From the NCBI RefSeq assembly GCF_017163705.1, contig NZ_JAFIWB010000001.1:310001-374000 (forward strand): 64,000 bases of DNA. Reading direction: 5' to 3'. The DNA comes from Xanthomonas bonasiae. Lineage in GTDB: Bacteria > Pseudomonadota > Gammaproteobacteria > Xanthomonadales > Xanthomonadaceae. The position numbers and the translations under genes were made by a program. Shown here in pieces: positions 22,301 through 29,983 of the stretch. The notes under the pieces were generated by a model that was not told the origin of the DNA, did no database searches, and was given only the letters and a program-made list of their open reading frames with translations. Numbering within the stretch: position 1 is the stretch's first letter; each line of letters starts with the position of its first letter.

Positions 22301-24565
22301 CCACAGCGCATCGAAGTAGGTCACCTTGCGCCCGTTGCCGGTGGCCACGGTCTGCCGCCAGTGGCCCGCATCCAGGCCGTACTCGCTGCTGGTGACCTGC
22401 TCGAACGTCTGCAAGGTGGTGTTCCACGCGACGTTGTCGTTGGACGGATAGGAGATGGCCCCCAGCCGGCCCATGGCGTCGTAGCCATAGGTGGTGGTGT
22501 AGCCGTTCTCGTCGGTGGTCGAGGTGATCCAGCCGCTGTCGTTGACGGTGGCCGACTCGGTGGTGCCGTCGGCGGAACGGATCGATTGCGGGACGCCACG
22601 CTTCCAACTGGAAACCGCCGTCGTGTTGTTGTTACCGTCCTTCACCGTGGCCAACGTGCCGTCGCTGTTGTAGCTCACGGTCAGGCGCAGCTTGCCGAAC
22701 GACCAGTGCTGCGACGGCATCGCGTTGGCGTCGTAGCTAGTCTGCGATTCCACCAAGCCGGTATTGGTGTTGGTGCTCTTGGCGCCCTGGCCGATGATCC
22801 ACTTGCCCAGGTCGTCGTAGTACTCGGTCGCATCCGTGCGTGAGTGCCAGGGGCTGGCGCGGGTGACGCTGAGCGTTCGTGCGAACGCGTCGAAGCCGTT
22901 CGCCGTCCACGTGTAGCTAATGCCCTCCTGCTGTACCACCTTGCTGCGCAGCGGACGCAGCACGTTGGTCAGGGGATTGGGGATGCCGAGCAACGACTGC
23001 CCCATTTCCGCAGGGAAGGGCTGCGCGTCCACGTCGCCATCGGCGAAATAGGTGTTGCTGGTCTTGGACACCGTGTTGCCGTTGGCGTCCAGCGCCGTGG
23101 TGCTCAGCAGGCGGCCATCGTTGAGGCCGTACATGATTCCGAATTCGTAAGCTGTGGCGGTGCCGTCCGGATTTGTCACCTTGGCCGTCTTGCTCGGCGT
23201 GCAGGTTGGGCAGGGATCGGTCGCTTTACCCGTCTTGTAAAATTGCGTTACGCCATCGCCCGGCAGGTAATGCCAAACCTGCTGCGCAAGACCCGGGCCC
23301 ATCACGGTCTTCGACGTCAGGACATAGTTGTCGAAGTAGTTGGGAACATAAGGATTCGGCGGCTCCTGACCAGTCGGCAGAGCACACCGGATGATGGGGG
23401 TATGGCTCCGATACTGACGTCGATAGCCGAAGGCGAACACGCCTACGGCACCGGAAGGATGGGTCACCTGCAGCGACACCGCCCCGTCCATAGGATCGGT
23501 CTCATAGACGCAACTGCTTGCACCACCGCCTGCTGGTGGCTCGCGCTTCGGCAGCATGTTCCCGCTCACGATGCTGTAGATCCACTGCGAGCCATCGGGC
23601 TGGGTGACGGTCTTCAGGCGATAGGCGCCCTGCGCCGTCGGATACGCCGTGCTGAATTCGTAGCCGTAACTCCAAGTCTGACCGTTCGCCTGGATACTGC
23701 TGATCAAATCGCCGTTATAGTTCAGCGTGATCGCACGGCCGTCGCTGGATTGGATCGAGGAGAGCTTGTCGCCCGAATAAGTGTAGGTCACCCAGTTACC
23801 GAAACGGTCTTCGACGCGACTGGCAGCAAGCGCGACGCGCACACGCACCGCAGGGCTACCTGCGCCTGGCTGTAGATAGCCCTTGATCTGAGTGACGATC
23901 GCGTAATCGAAGTAATACTTCACCCCGGAAGGCGAAACAGCCAAAAACCCCTCGCCACCGTAATTGCTCGCGTTGGCAAGACAGCCCAAGCGCCACCCAT
24001 CCTTAGTGATCCAGGGGCGTGTAACGCCATCGGTCGGGCGCGGCGTCTTGGTCTGATTGTCGACCAATAGCTCCTGCTCGCCGCTACCGGGGACATGCAA
24101 GTAGTAACCATGCCACATGTCGTAAACGCTATACGAAACGTTGCCGACGGTCATTGCAGCATCGGGTATCGCAGGAATGGAACAACGTGCAGTAGGCGAT
24201 GCACTGGCCGTCACCCAGCCCTTGTCAGACCGGAACTCGCCGTACACGCGCGGCGTGTCGGTTTCCCAGTCACCGAACCCCTTCGCCACATACTCCGAGC
24301 GCCGGTTCATGACCTTGAACTCGCGCCCCACTGCGACCGGCAGTGCGTTGTTGCCCGGCACGTCCACATCGGTGGCGTGGAAGCCGACGCTCATGTCATA
24401 CAGGCTGATGTTCTCGCCGAAGATATCGCCCTTTAGCGGACCGACGACCTGCGAGGCCTTGATCTTCTTCTCGTATTCCTCATAGGGCGACATGTCGTCC
24501 GACGCGTGCACACGCGCCCCCATGCACACCAGCAGCATGCCGATCACAAGCCGTACTCTGAACAT
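19355..24565 (-). CDS. Large Sec-exported Rhs/YD-repeat protein with five FN3-like repeats
   Basis: 1736 aa. A Sec signal (MFRVRLVIGMLLVCMGARVHA) is followed by an N-terminal domain of about 200 residues and a long YD-repeat shell (about 210-1285) with repeats such as GRAITLNYNGD, YGYDAMGRLGAISYPS, YDYAGRTTFSSYPG, YDALGRATSVSQD and YDAQGRRVLANSP. The last about 445 residues are five tandem fibronectin-III-like repeats of 85-90 aa, each with SLEESANGGSW-type and YAYRVRGCNPAGCGPYS-type signatures. The usual Rhs core and variable tip are missing and are encoded by the next, overlapping gene. No VgrG, PAAR motif or T6SS gene is in the window, so export is probably Sec-dependent. Confidence 0.9.
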   Translation of the reverse strand: MFRVRLVIGMLLVCMGARVHASDDMSPYEEYEKKIKASQVVGPLKGDIFGENISLYDMSVGFHATDVDVPGNNALPVAVGREFKVMNRRSEYVAKGFGDWETDTPRVYGEFRSDKGWVTASASPTARCSIPAIPDAAMTVGNVSYSVYDMWHGYYLHVPGSGEQELLVDNQTKTPRPTDGVTRPWITKDGWRLGCLANASNYGGEGFLAVSPSGVKYYFDYAIVTQIKGYLQPGAGSPAVRVRVALAASRVEDRFGNWVTYTYSGDKLSSIQSSDGRAITLNYNGDLISSIQANGQTWSYGYEFSTAYPTAQGAYRLKTVTQPDGSQWIYSIVSGNMLPKREPPAGGGASSCVYETDPMDGAVSLQVTHPSGAVGVFAFGYRRQYRSHTPIIRCALPTGQEPPNPYVPNYFDNYVLTSKTVMGPGLAQQVWHYLPGDGVTQFYKTGKATDPCPTCTPSKTAKVTNPDGTATAYEFGIMYGLNDGRLLSTTALDANGNTVSKTSNTYFADGDVDAQPFPAEMGQSLLGIPNPLTNVLRPLRSKVVQQEGISYTWTANGFDAFARTLSVTRASPWHSRTDATEYYDDLGKWIIGQGAKSTNTNTGLVESQTSYDANAMPSQHWSFGKLRLTVSYNSDGTLATVKDGNNNTTAVSSWKRGVPQSIRSADGTTESATVNDSGWITSTTDENGYTTTYGYDAMGRLGAISYPSNDNVAWNTTLQTFEQVTSSEYGLDAGHWRQTVATGNGRKVTYFDALWRPLLVHEFDTGGAQRFQKFAYDYAGRTTFSSYPGTSDTLSTGTWSEYDALGRATSVSQDSELGLLTTRTEYLPNNQTRVTNPRGQQTVSGFQIFDQPDYAKPVWIMHPEGANTDISLDVFGKPTSIRRHNADGSLSVTRSYVYDGYQQLCKTVEPETGATVMDYDAAGNLAWSASGQSYTSTSSCNSADVAAGAKVGRSYDARNRLATLAFPDGVGNQSFVYTADGLPAQVTTNNSNGGNAVVNAYTYNKRRLLLSESMTQPGSSALSLGYAYTANGHPAGVTYPSGLVLNYAPDALGQASQANGYALGVSYYPNGAIKQFTYGNGIVHTMAQNARQLPARSSDSGASNPLDLGYTYDANGNVGGITDYARGRQTRSMSYDGLDRLSTTQSAMFGGDNLARYSYNVLDDLTAVKVGGSRDYSYFYNANRQLLSVNNSSDSSAVIGLSYDAQGNLSNKNGIHYLFDKGNRLREVTGVETYRYDAQGRRVLANSPSLGNIVSLYGQDGVLRYQRDERVGKITEYVYLGGSLLAKVSNLPTLASPSVTVPGYSSSGSYTVQWTTVASANRYELQEQANGGSWTALYSGTATSQAVSGKAAGSYAYRARACLGSYCGGWSATGTTVVQFAPSDAPSISVPGTGVVGNYTISWGTVTGAASYSLEESANGGSWSVSYNGSAQSNAYSGKAAGSYAYRVRGCNPAGCGPYSGTGTVQAVYAPGSAPTLSAPATNTSGSYTLSWSTVATTVSYNLEESSNGGSNWSGIASVGGTSASVSGRGAGTYLYRIKACNAAGCGPYSGNASTQVIFAPTGAPSLSAPASAGVNGYTVSWSGVATASSYTLEESANGGGWTATQNANATSQAFSGKGNGSYAYRAKACNIAGCGPYSNTQTTVVDTSPPTTPSFNTGYRYINTSPATFELDWTASARATRYEISGAVSYSGPKTFVTLSKTGSVNTVQVRACNENGCSAWSAVFTPTLEGGKDK
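19400..20720. repeat. Tandem ~264-273-bp DNA repeats encoding the FN3-like domains
   Basis: Five successive units share, on the plus strand, blocks such as GGAGTACGGTCCGCAGCCGG (19649), GGAGTATGGTCCACAGCC (19915) and GAGTAAGGCCCGCAGCCGG (20187), spaced about 264-273 bases. They code for the domain repeats at the C-terminus of the Rhs protein and offer substrate for recombination, in line with the decayed partial copy at 17669-17925. Confidence 0.8.
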
Positions 24566-24746
24566 CCGCTCGCCTCTTCCTTTTCAGCCCGTTGCGGGCC
24601 GAATTCCCTGAACGATCGCGAGGCTCCCAACGGCGAGTATCGCGACAACGAAAATCGCAAAAAACGCAATAAAAACTCATCGCGCCAAGGCACGAGGCAA
24701 TGAGTTGAACGGAAAATCCCCTGCGGGCCGGATCCCGGCTTGTCGA

Positions 24747-24777
24747 ATTATCGGACTAATTCAGGGATAGCTGTCAA
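24747..24777 (-). promoter_or_regulatory. Promoter-like boxes upstream of the Rhs gene
   Basis: On the minus strand TTGACA (24777-24772) is followed, 19 bases on, by GATAAT (24752-24747) in an AT-rich patch, 180 bases before the Rhs start. The spacing is longer than the preferred 17. The rest of the 459-bp gap between the Rhs gene and the Ldh-type gene holds no coding frame that I recognise. Confidence 0.35.
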
Positions 24778-25024
24778 CAAAATTTTTTCAGCATCCGACG
24801 AGCGGTGTCGTCTTCTGAAAAATCCGGCACCGTCAGCTTGGCCGCTACACAATTCGCGCACAGCCGAGTCATTACGACGTCATCTACTTATGCAGGCGTT
24901 GCGAGTAGCACGTACCTGACCGGCACACGCAGAGCAAGCCGCCCGGTGCCGGCAGGCAACCCGAGGGTTTTCACGAAGCGCGGCGCGGGCGAGAATCCGG
25001 TTCACCCCCGCCCATGCTTTTTCG

Positions 25025-26050
25025 ATGAACACCAGCGATCCCGTCGCACTGTCCCTGGACCAGGCCACCGCGCTGGTCGAACGTATCCTGCGCCATGCCG
25101 GCTTCGGCCCCGCGCATGTGCGCACCCTCACCGCCACGATCGTCGCGGGCGAACGCGACGGTTGCGCGTCACATGGGCTGTACCGAACCCTGGGATGCGC
25201 GGCGACGCTGCGCAACGGCAAGGTCGTGGGCGATGCCGAGCCGGTCGTGCACGATCAGGCGCCCGGCATCGTCCGCGTCGACGCACGCGGTGGCTTTTCG
25301 CTGCTGGCGTTCGAGCGCGGCCTGCCGGCGCTGATCGACAAGGCGCGCGGCAATGGACTGGCGGCGCTGGCGATCAACCATTGCGTGCACTTCTCCGCGC
25401 TGTGGCCGGAAGTCGAACGCATCACCGAGGCCGGGCTGGTCGCGCTGATCTGCAATCCCAGCCATGCCTGGGTCACGCCGGCAGGCGGCCATACGCCCTT
25501 GCTGGGAACCAACCCGCTCGCGTTCGGCTGGCCGCGCGTTGACGCGCTTCCCTTCGTGTTCGATTTCGCCACCAGCGCGGTGGCACGCGGCGACATCGAA
25601 TTGCACCGCCGCGCCGGCCTGCCGATTCCCGAGGGCTGGGGCGTGGACGCCGAAGGCAAGCCGAGCACCGATCCGAACGTGGTCGCCGGCGGCGGTGGCG
25701 CGATGCTGACCTTCGGTGGGCACAAGGGGTCGGCACTGTCGGCGATGATCGAACTGATCGCCGGGCCGCTGATCGGCGATCTCACCAGCGCCGAATCGCT
25801 GGCGCACGACGCCGGCGCCGGCGCCTCGCCCTACCATGGCGAATTGATCCTGGCGCTGGACCCGGTGCGCTTCCTCGGCGCGGAGTGGGCCACGCACATG
25901 GCACGCGCCGAAACCTTCTTCGCCGCCTACCAGGACACCGGTGCGCGACTGCCCTCGCAACGCCGCTATCAGGCGCGCGCACGCAGCCTTCGCGAGGGCG
26001 TGCGGATTCCAAGCGACCTGCATCGGGACCTGCTGAAGTTGCTGGAATAA
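25025..26050 (+). CDS. Ldh/YlbC-family NAD(P)H oxidoreductase, probable delta1-pyrroline/piperideine-2-carboxylate reductase
   Basis: 341 aa of the type-2 malate/lactate dehydrogenase fold. GERDGCASHGLYRTLGC holds the catalytic Ser-His pair, AINHCVHFSALWPEVE is the segment typical of the DpkA branch, and TPLLGTNPLAFGWP and AMLTFGGHKGSALSAMIELI are cofactor and dimer elements. DpkA-type enzymes reduce cyclic imines such as delta1-pyrroline-2-carboxylate to L-proline with NADPH. That would link it to 3-hydroxyproline or D-proline breakdown and so to the neighbouring hydroxyproline-rich glycoprotein locus. General malate or lactate dehydrogenase activity is the alternative. Confidence 0.8.
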   Translation: MNTSDPVALSLDQATALVERILRHAGFGPAHVRTLTATIVAGERDGCASHGLYRTLGCAATLRNGKVVGDAEPVVHDQAPGIVRVDARGGFSLLAFERGLPALIDKARGNGLAALAINHCVHFSALWPEVERITEAGLVALICNPSHAWVTPAGGHTPLLGTNPLAFGWPRVDALPFVFDFATSAVARGDIELHRRAGLPIPEGWGVDAEGKPSTDPNVVAGGGGAMLTFGGHKGSALSAMIELIAGPLIGDLTSAESLAHDAGAGASPYHGELILALDPVRFLGAEWATHMARAETFFAAYQDTGARLPSQRRYQARARSLREGVRIPSDLHRDLLKLLE

Positions 26051-26162
26051 GCCGATGCAGCGCGGCGGCGGCGCGAGCGTCTAGCCCCGCCCCACCTCAC
26101 CTCACAGCTGCGCAGGCGACCAGGCACCGCACCAATCGATCCGAAACCCTGGCGGTCCAGCG

Positions 26163-26402
26163 TCAACGGCAACCAGGCATCACGCCGATCGATGGGGTTG
26201 CCGGGATTCCAGCAGGCGCCGATCTACCGGCAGTCTTGTACTCATCAAACCACCAGTAGTAGGCGCCGTCACGTTCGCGCAGCAGGCCAGCGCCATGGAC
26301 GTTGATCGCTACATCCTGACAATCGTGCCAAAGCGCCCCACGGCGGATCTGCTCGGCACCGGCGGCAGCCATGTACAGGCTGCCGCCGACATCGCGCATC
26401 AC
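26163..26402 (-). pseudogene. Remnant of the N-terminal part of a GH43-type glycosidase
   Basis: The minus-strand translation contains WHDCQDVAINVHGAGLLRE followed by RDGAYYWWFDEYKTAG, which matches the opening blade of GH43 enzymes (pattern W-D-x-x-x-x-INAHGAG-L-YYW-GEYK). It is cut short on both sides: no signal peptide, no later blades, and the text becomes non-family after the KTAG. The likely aspartate base region has changed (HDCQD). It lies in the 427-bp gap before the first arabinoside-locus TonB receptor gene. Confidence 0.6.
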
Positions 26403-26477
26403 TACATCGAAGCGTCAGCAGACGCCAATCGGAAACGGCATCTGCAACGCCCTGGTTCGGACTGACCGAACGCAGGC

Positions 26478-29366
26478 TTAGAACTTCACCGTCGCCCGCG
26501 CCCAGTAGTAGCGGCCGAGCAGATCGTAGGTGGCCACGTCGGTGTTGGCGTTGGTGACGTTGTTGGCGTAGTACAGCGGCGGCTGCTTGTCGGCCAGGTT
26601 GTCCACGCCCAGCTCGAGGCGGGTATGCCAGGGCTTGACGTTATAGCCGACCTGCACGTTGTGATACACGTACGAACCGATGCCGCGCACCACGGCGGCC
26701 TGGTCGGCGTCGGCCGACAGCCCCTGCCGCGTATCGGCACTGCCGATCTCGGTGCTGCCGATGTAGCGGATGCGCCACGATGCGCTCCAGTCGCCCAGGT
26801 TCCAGCTCAGCGTGCCCAGCCCGCGCCAGCGCGGGAAATTGCCGTAGGCGTAGGTGTACTTGCCGGCGTTGTGGATGGTGACGGTGCTGGCGTCGGTGGT
26901 ATCCGGGTTGATGTCGTAGCGGATCACGTAGGTGCCGTTGAGGCTGGCGTTGAAGCTGCCCCACGCGGTGTCCGGCAGGCGGTAGTTGAGGCTGAAATCG
27001 GCGCCGCTGGCCCACAGCTTGCCGAGGTTCACGGTCGGCTCGGCGATATAGTTGATGGTGCCGTTGTCGTTGCGGTGGATCAGCGCGCAGAACGCGCTGG
27101 ACGCATTGGCGTAGCACTGGTTGAGCACGGTCTGCGCCGACACCTGGGTGATGGTGTCCTGCAGGTTGATCTTCCACAGGTCCGCGCTCATCGACAGGCC
27201 GTCCAGCCAACCCGGATCGTAGACCACGCCGAAGTCGTAGGACTTGCCGGTCTCCGGCTTGAGCTGGTAGCCGGCCACCACCGCGCCGGACGCCTTGGCG
27301 CCGACCTGGTTGTCGGCCTGCTGGTAGCTGCCGTCGGTGGGCACGTTGGCGCAGGCCGCGGCATGGCCGCCGGTGTAGCCGTTGCACGGATCGTTGACCG
27401 ACGGCGAATCGCCGGCCACGCCGGCGTACAGCTCGTTGATGTTCGGCGCGCGGAACACCTGCGACACGGTGCCGCGCAGCAGCAGGTTCTCGATCGGACG
27501 GTATTCCAGCGAGACCTTGCTGTTGGTCTTGCTGCCGACGGTGTCGTAGTCGGAGAAGCGGCTGCCCACGGTCAGGTTCAGCGAATGCACCAGCGGCAGG
27601 TCGGCCAACAGCGGGAACAGCGCCTCGGCATAGGCCTCCTTGACGCTGAAGCTGCCGCCGAGCACGGTGGCGCAGAATTCGATCACCCCGCACATGCCGT
27701 TCTCGTCGCCGGTCCACAGCGCATCGGCCGAAGTGGAGGTGCTTTCCTTGCGGTAGGAGACGCCCGCCGCCAGGCTCACCGTGCCGGCCGGCAGGTCGAA
27801 CAGGTTGCCGTTGGCGTTGGCCTCGAACTGCTTGACCGTGTAGACGCTGGTGACGATCGGGTTGACCACCAGCGCTTCCAGCGCGGCCTTGTTGCTCTCG
27901 CTGTTGAGGTTGAACACGTCGATCGGGGTACAGCCGGCGATCACCGCACCGGCGCTGCCGCACTTGACCGTGCCGTCGCTGTCCAGGAACGAGGGACCCA
28001 CCGCGGCGTTGAAGCCGGCGTAGTCGAGGAAGCCGTAGTTGATCGACTTCTGCTTGACCTTGCCATAGTTGACGCTGGCGTCCCACTGCCAGGAACTGTC
28101 GCCGAAGCTGCCGCGCAGGCCGGGATTGATCTGGAAATTGTAGGTGTTGTACTCGTAGCGGCGGTTGCCCAGTACCGTGGCGCGGGTGTTGAAGCTGTTG
28201 TACGAGGTACCGGTGCTGCGGTCGGTGCCGAAGTTGACCCCGAACGGGTTGTAGTAGCTGTCGGCCGAGACCAGGAAGTTGTCGCCGTTGGCGAAGATCG
28301 GGATCGGCGCGATGATCGAGGACGAGGTGGTCTTGCTGAAGTAGGTGTTGACGTAGCCTTCCAGGTGATCGTTGAAGCGGAAGCTGCCGAGCACGAAGGC
28401 GTTGGTGCGTTCCTGCGGGGTCTGCAGCAGGTTGTACGGCTGGTAGTTGTAGGAGTCGGTGGAGGCGACGTAGCAGTGGTACTGGCTGGCATTGGTCGGG
28501 CTGCTGCTGCCGCCGTTGAAGGTGACCCGCGAACAGCCGTTGCTCGCCGCCAGCGCCTTGGACTGGGCGGAACCTTCGTCGAAGCTGATGCTGCCGGTGG
28601 GCGTGGCCGAGGAGCCCTGCTTCACCGGCACCCCGTCGATCAGCGATAGCGCGTCCTTGGAATAGCTGCGCTCGCCGGCCGAGACCGGATCGATGTTGTG
28701 GTAGGACAGGCCGGCGACGATGCTGCCGCGCTCGCTGGTCTTGCCGGCGGTCAGCGAGAAGTTGCGGCGGTTGCCGTCGCTGCGCGAGCTGGTGCCGAAG
28801 TCGGTGCTGCCCTCGATGCCGTCGAAGCCCTTGCGCAGGATGAAGTTGACCACGCCGCCGATCGCGTCCGAGCCGTACACCGCCGAGGCGCCGTCGCTGA
28901 GCACTTCCACGCGCTCGATCATCGTCGCCGGGATCGCGTTGACGTCGTTGCTGGCCAGGCGCGTGCCGTTGACCAGGATCAGCGTGCGCTTCTCGCCCAG
29001 GCCGCGCAGCGAGATGGTCGAGGCGCCGGTGCCGCCGCCGTTGTTGGTATTGGGGTTGGTCGCGTTGCCGGCGATCGACGGCAGTTCCTGCACCAGATCG
29101 CCGAGCGTGGCCTTGCCGGTCGCCTCGATCTGCGCGCGATTGATCGTCACCACCGGATTGGCGGTCTCGGTATCGACGCGGCGCAGGCGCGAGCCGGTGA
29201 CCACGATGCTGTCCAGGGTCTGGGTCTTGCCGTCGTCCGCGCTCGCCTCCTGTGCCAGCGCCGACCAGGAGGTGCCCAGCGACAAGGCGGCGACCACGGC
29301 CAGTGCCAGCGGCTGCGGCACCGGTGCGCGGCGATGGGAAGGATGGGGTGCGTGCGGAAACGACAT
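26478..29366 (-). CDS. TonB-dependent receptor 1 of the glycoprotein locus
   Basis: 962-aa outer-membrane receptor. Signal peptide (PQPLALAVVAALSLGTSWSALA), then TonB-box-like TLDSIVVTGSRLRR, plug domain (about residues 70-190: LGDLVQELPSIAG, STISLRGLGEKRTLILVNG, IERVEVLSDGASAVYGSDA) and barrel ending WARATVKF. Cys pairs in CNGYTGGHAAAC-like extracellular loops resemble those of receptor 3 in this window, indicating paralogy. No STN domain. It has its own copy of the shared upstream motif (29703-29735) with a 336-base leader. Cargo is likely arabinosides or glycopeptides from hydroxyproline-rich proteins, by context. Confidence 0.88.
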   Translation of the reverse strand: MSFPHAPHPSHRRAPVPQPLALAVVAALSLGTSWSALAQEASADDGKTQTLDSIVVTGSRLRRVDTETANPVVTINRAQIEATGKATLGDLVQELPSIAGNATNPNTNNGGGTGASTISLRGLGEKRTLILVNGTRLASNDVNAIPATMIERVEVLSDGASAVYGSDAIGGVVNFILRKGFDGIEGSTDFGTSSRSDGNRRNFSLTAGKTSERGSIVAGLSYHNIDPVSAGERSYSKDALSLIDGVPVKQGSSATPTGSISFDEGSAQSKALAASNGCSRVTFNGGSSSPTNASQYHCYVASTDSYNYQPYNLLQTPQERTNAFVLGSFRFNDHLEGYVNTYFSKTTSSSIIAPIPIFANGDNFLVSADSYYNPFGVNFGTDRSTGTSYNSFNTRATVLGNRRYEYNTYNFQINPGLRGSFGDSSWQWDASVNYGKVKQKSINYGFLDYAGFNAAVGPSFLDSDGTVKCGSAGAVIAGCTPIDVFNLNSESNKAALEALVVNPIVTSVYTVKQFEANANGNLFDLPAGTVSLAAGVSYRKESTSTSADALWTGDENGMCGVIEFCATVLGGSFSVKEAYAEALFPLLADLPLVHSLNLTVGSRFSDYDTVGSKTNSKVSLEYRPIENLLLRGTVSQVFRAPNINELYAGVAGDSPSVNDPCNGYTGGHAAACANVPTDGSYQQADNQVGAKASGAVVAGYQLKPETGKSYDFGVVYDPGWLDGLSMSADLWKINLQDTITQVSAQTVLNQCYANASSAFCALIHRNDNGTINYIAEPTVNLGKLWASGADFSLNYRLPDTAWGSFNASLNGTYVIRYDINPDTTDASTVTIHNAGKYTYAYGNFPRWRGLGTLSWNLGDWSASWRIRYIGSTEIGSADTRQGLSADADQAAVVRGIGSYVYHNVQVGYNVKPWHTRLELGVDNLADKQPPLYYANNVTNANTDVATYDLLGRYYWARATVKF

Positions 29367-29676
29367 GGAGATCTCCTGAGCGATGGCGACACGTGGCGTA
29401 AGCAAAAACGGTGGGCCGAACGGGTCCGCGCCGGCTTGCGCCAACGGCGGAACATGCGATGAGGACGCCGCTGCAACAGCGGCGCCGGTGATACGCATCC
29501 TGCGCCGCGGCTTGACAAGGCCGGACGCAATCGCGGGGATGCTTGCTGTCCTTCGCACGCTGCACGTGCGCAGATCCCCGGTCCTGCGGTGGGTGGCGAA
29601 GGGCGGTGGCGGATCCTGTCCCGCGCACCGGCCGCTGGCCGGAAAGCAAAAGGTCATCACGTTTTAACGATGCAAT

Positions 29677-29687
29677 CACAATGTGCC
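29677..29687. promoter_or_regulatory. CACAATGTG operator-like palindrome below site 1
   Basis: CACAATGTGCC lies 15 bases downstream (in gene direction) of the ACAAGACG box of receptor 1. The same CACAATGTG with flanking CGTA occurs at 49311-49320 in the equivalent place before receptor 3. CACA-A-TGTG is a small palindrome and could be a repressor site within the leader. Confidence 0.4.
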
Positions 29688-29702
29688 CGTAACCACGGCC
29701 CG

Positions 29703-29735
29703 CGTCTTGTCGCAATTAGCGGTTCTGCATGCGGA
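29703..29735 (-). promoter_or_regulatory. Shared bipartite motif, site 1 (TCCGCA-N19-ACAAGACG)
   Basis: On the minus strand TCCGCA (29735-29730) and ACAAGACG (29710-29703) are separated by 19 bases, upstream of TonB receptor 1. Flank ATGCGTTAT precedes the first box. One of six sites with identical spacing and orientation. Confidence 0.75.
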
Positions 29736-29776
29736 ATAACGCATGGTCGCGACACGGCGGCGCGATCGGGCAGCCC

Positions 29777-29794
29777 ACGGGCATGCATGCCCGT
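29777..29794. promoter_or_regulatory. Perfect 18-bp palindrome ACGGGCATGCATGCCCGT
   Basis: A perfect self-complementary 18-mer about 40 bases upstream of site 1 and 190 bases past the GH27 stop. No T-run follows on either side, so it is not a standard terminator and may be an operator. The remainder of the 617-bp gap between GH27 and receptor 1 has no gene. Confidence 0.45.
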
Positions 29795-29983
29795 TGCTTT
29801 CGGTTCAGCCAGGGAGCCGGTGCATGCCGGCGTCGCGCTACGTGGAACTCGGCACACCGCGTGTCGTTCCGTGGCGATGGATGTCATCCATCGCAAAACC
29901 GCGCCACGCGCGCAACACGCAGGCAGGCGCGCAGGCAGGACGGACCGCGCCGGTACTGGCGCGTCGCTGCCTTCCCGTCGAAC

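Noticed and set aside
19355-24565. Type VI secretion Rhs effector
   Set aside because: The protein has a Sec signal peptide, no PAAR motif, and no VgrG, Hcp or chaperone gene is nearby.
29777-29794. Terminator for the GH27 transcript
   Set aside because: The palindrome has no loop as a hairpin stem of usual form and no T-run on the minus strand, and is 190 bases from the stop codon.
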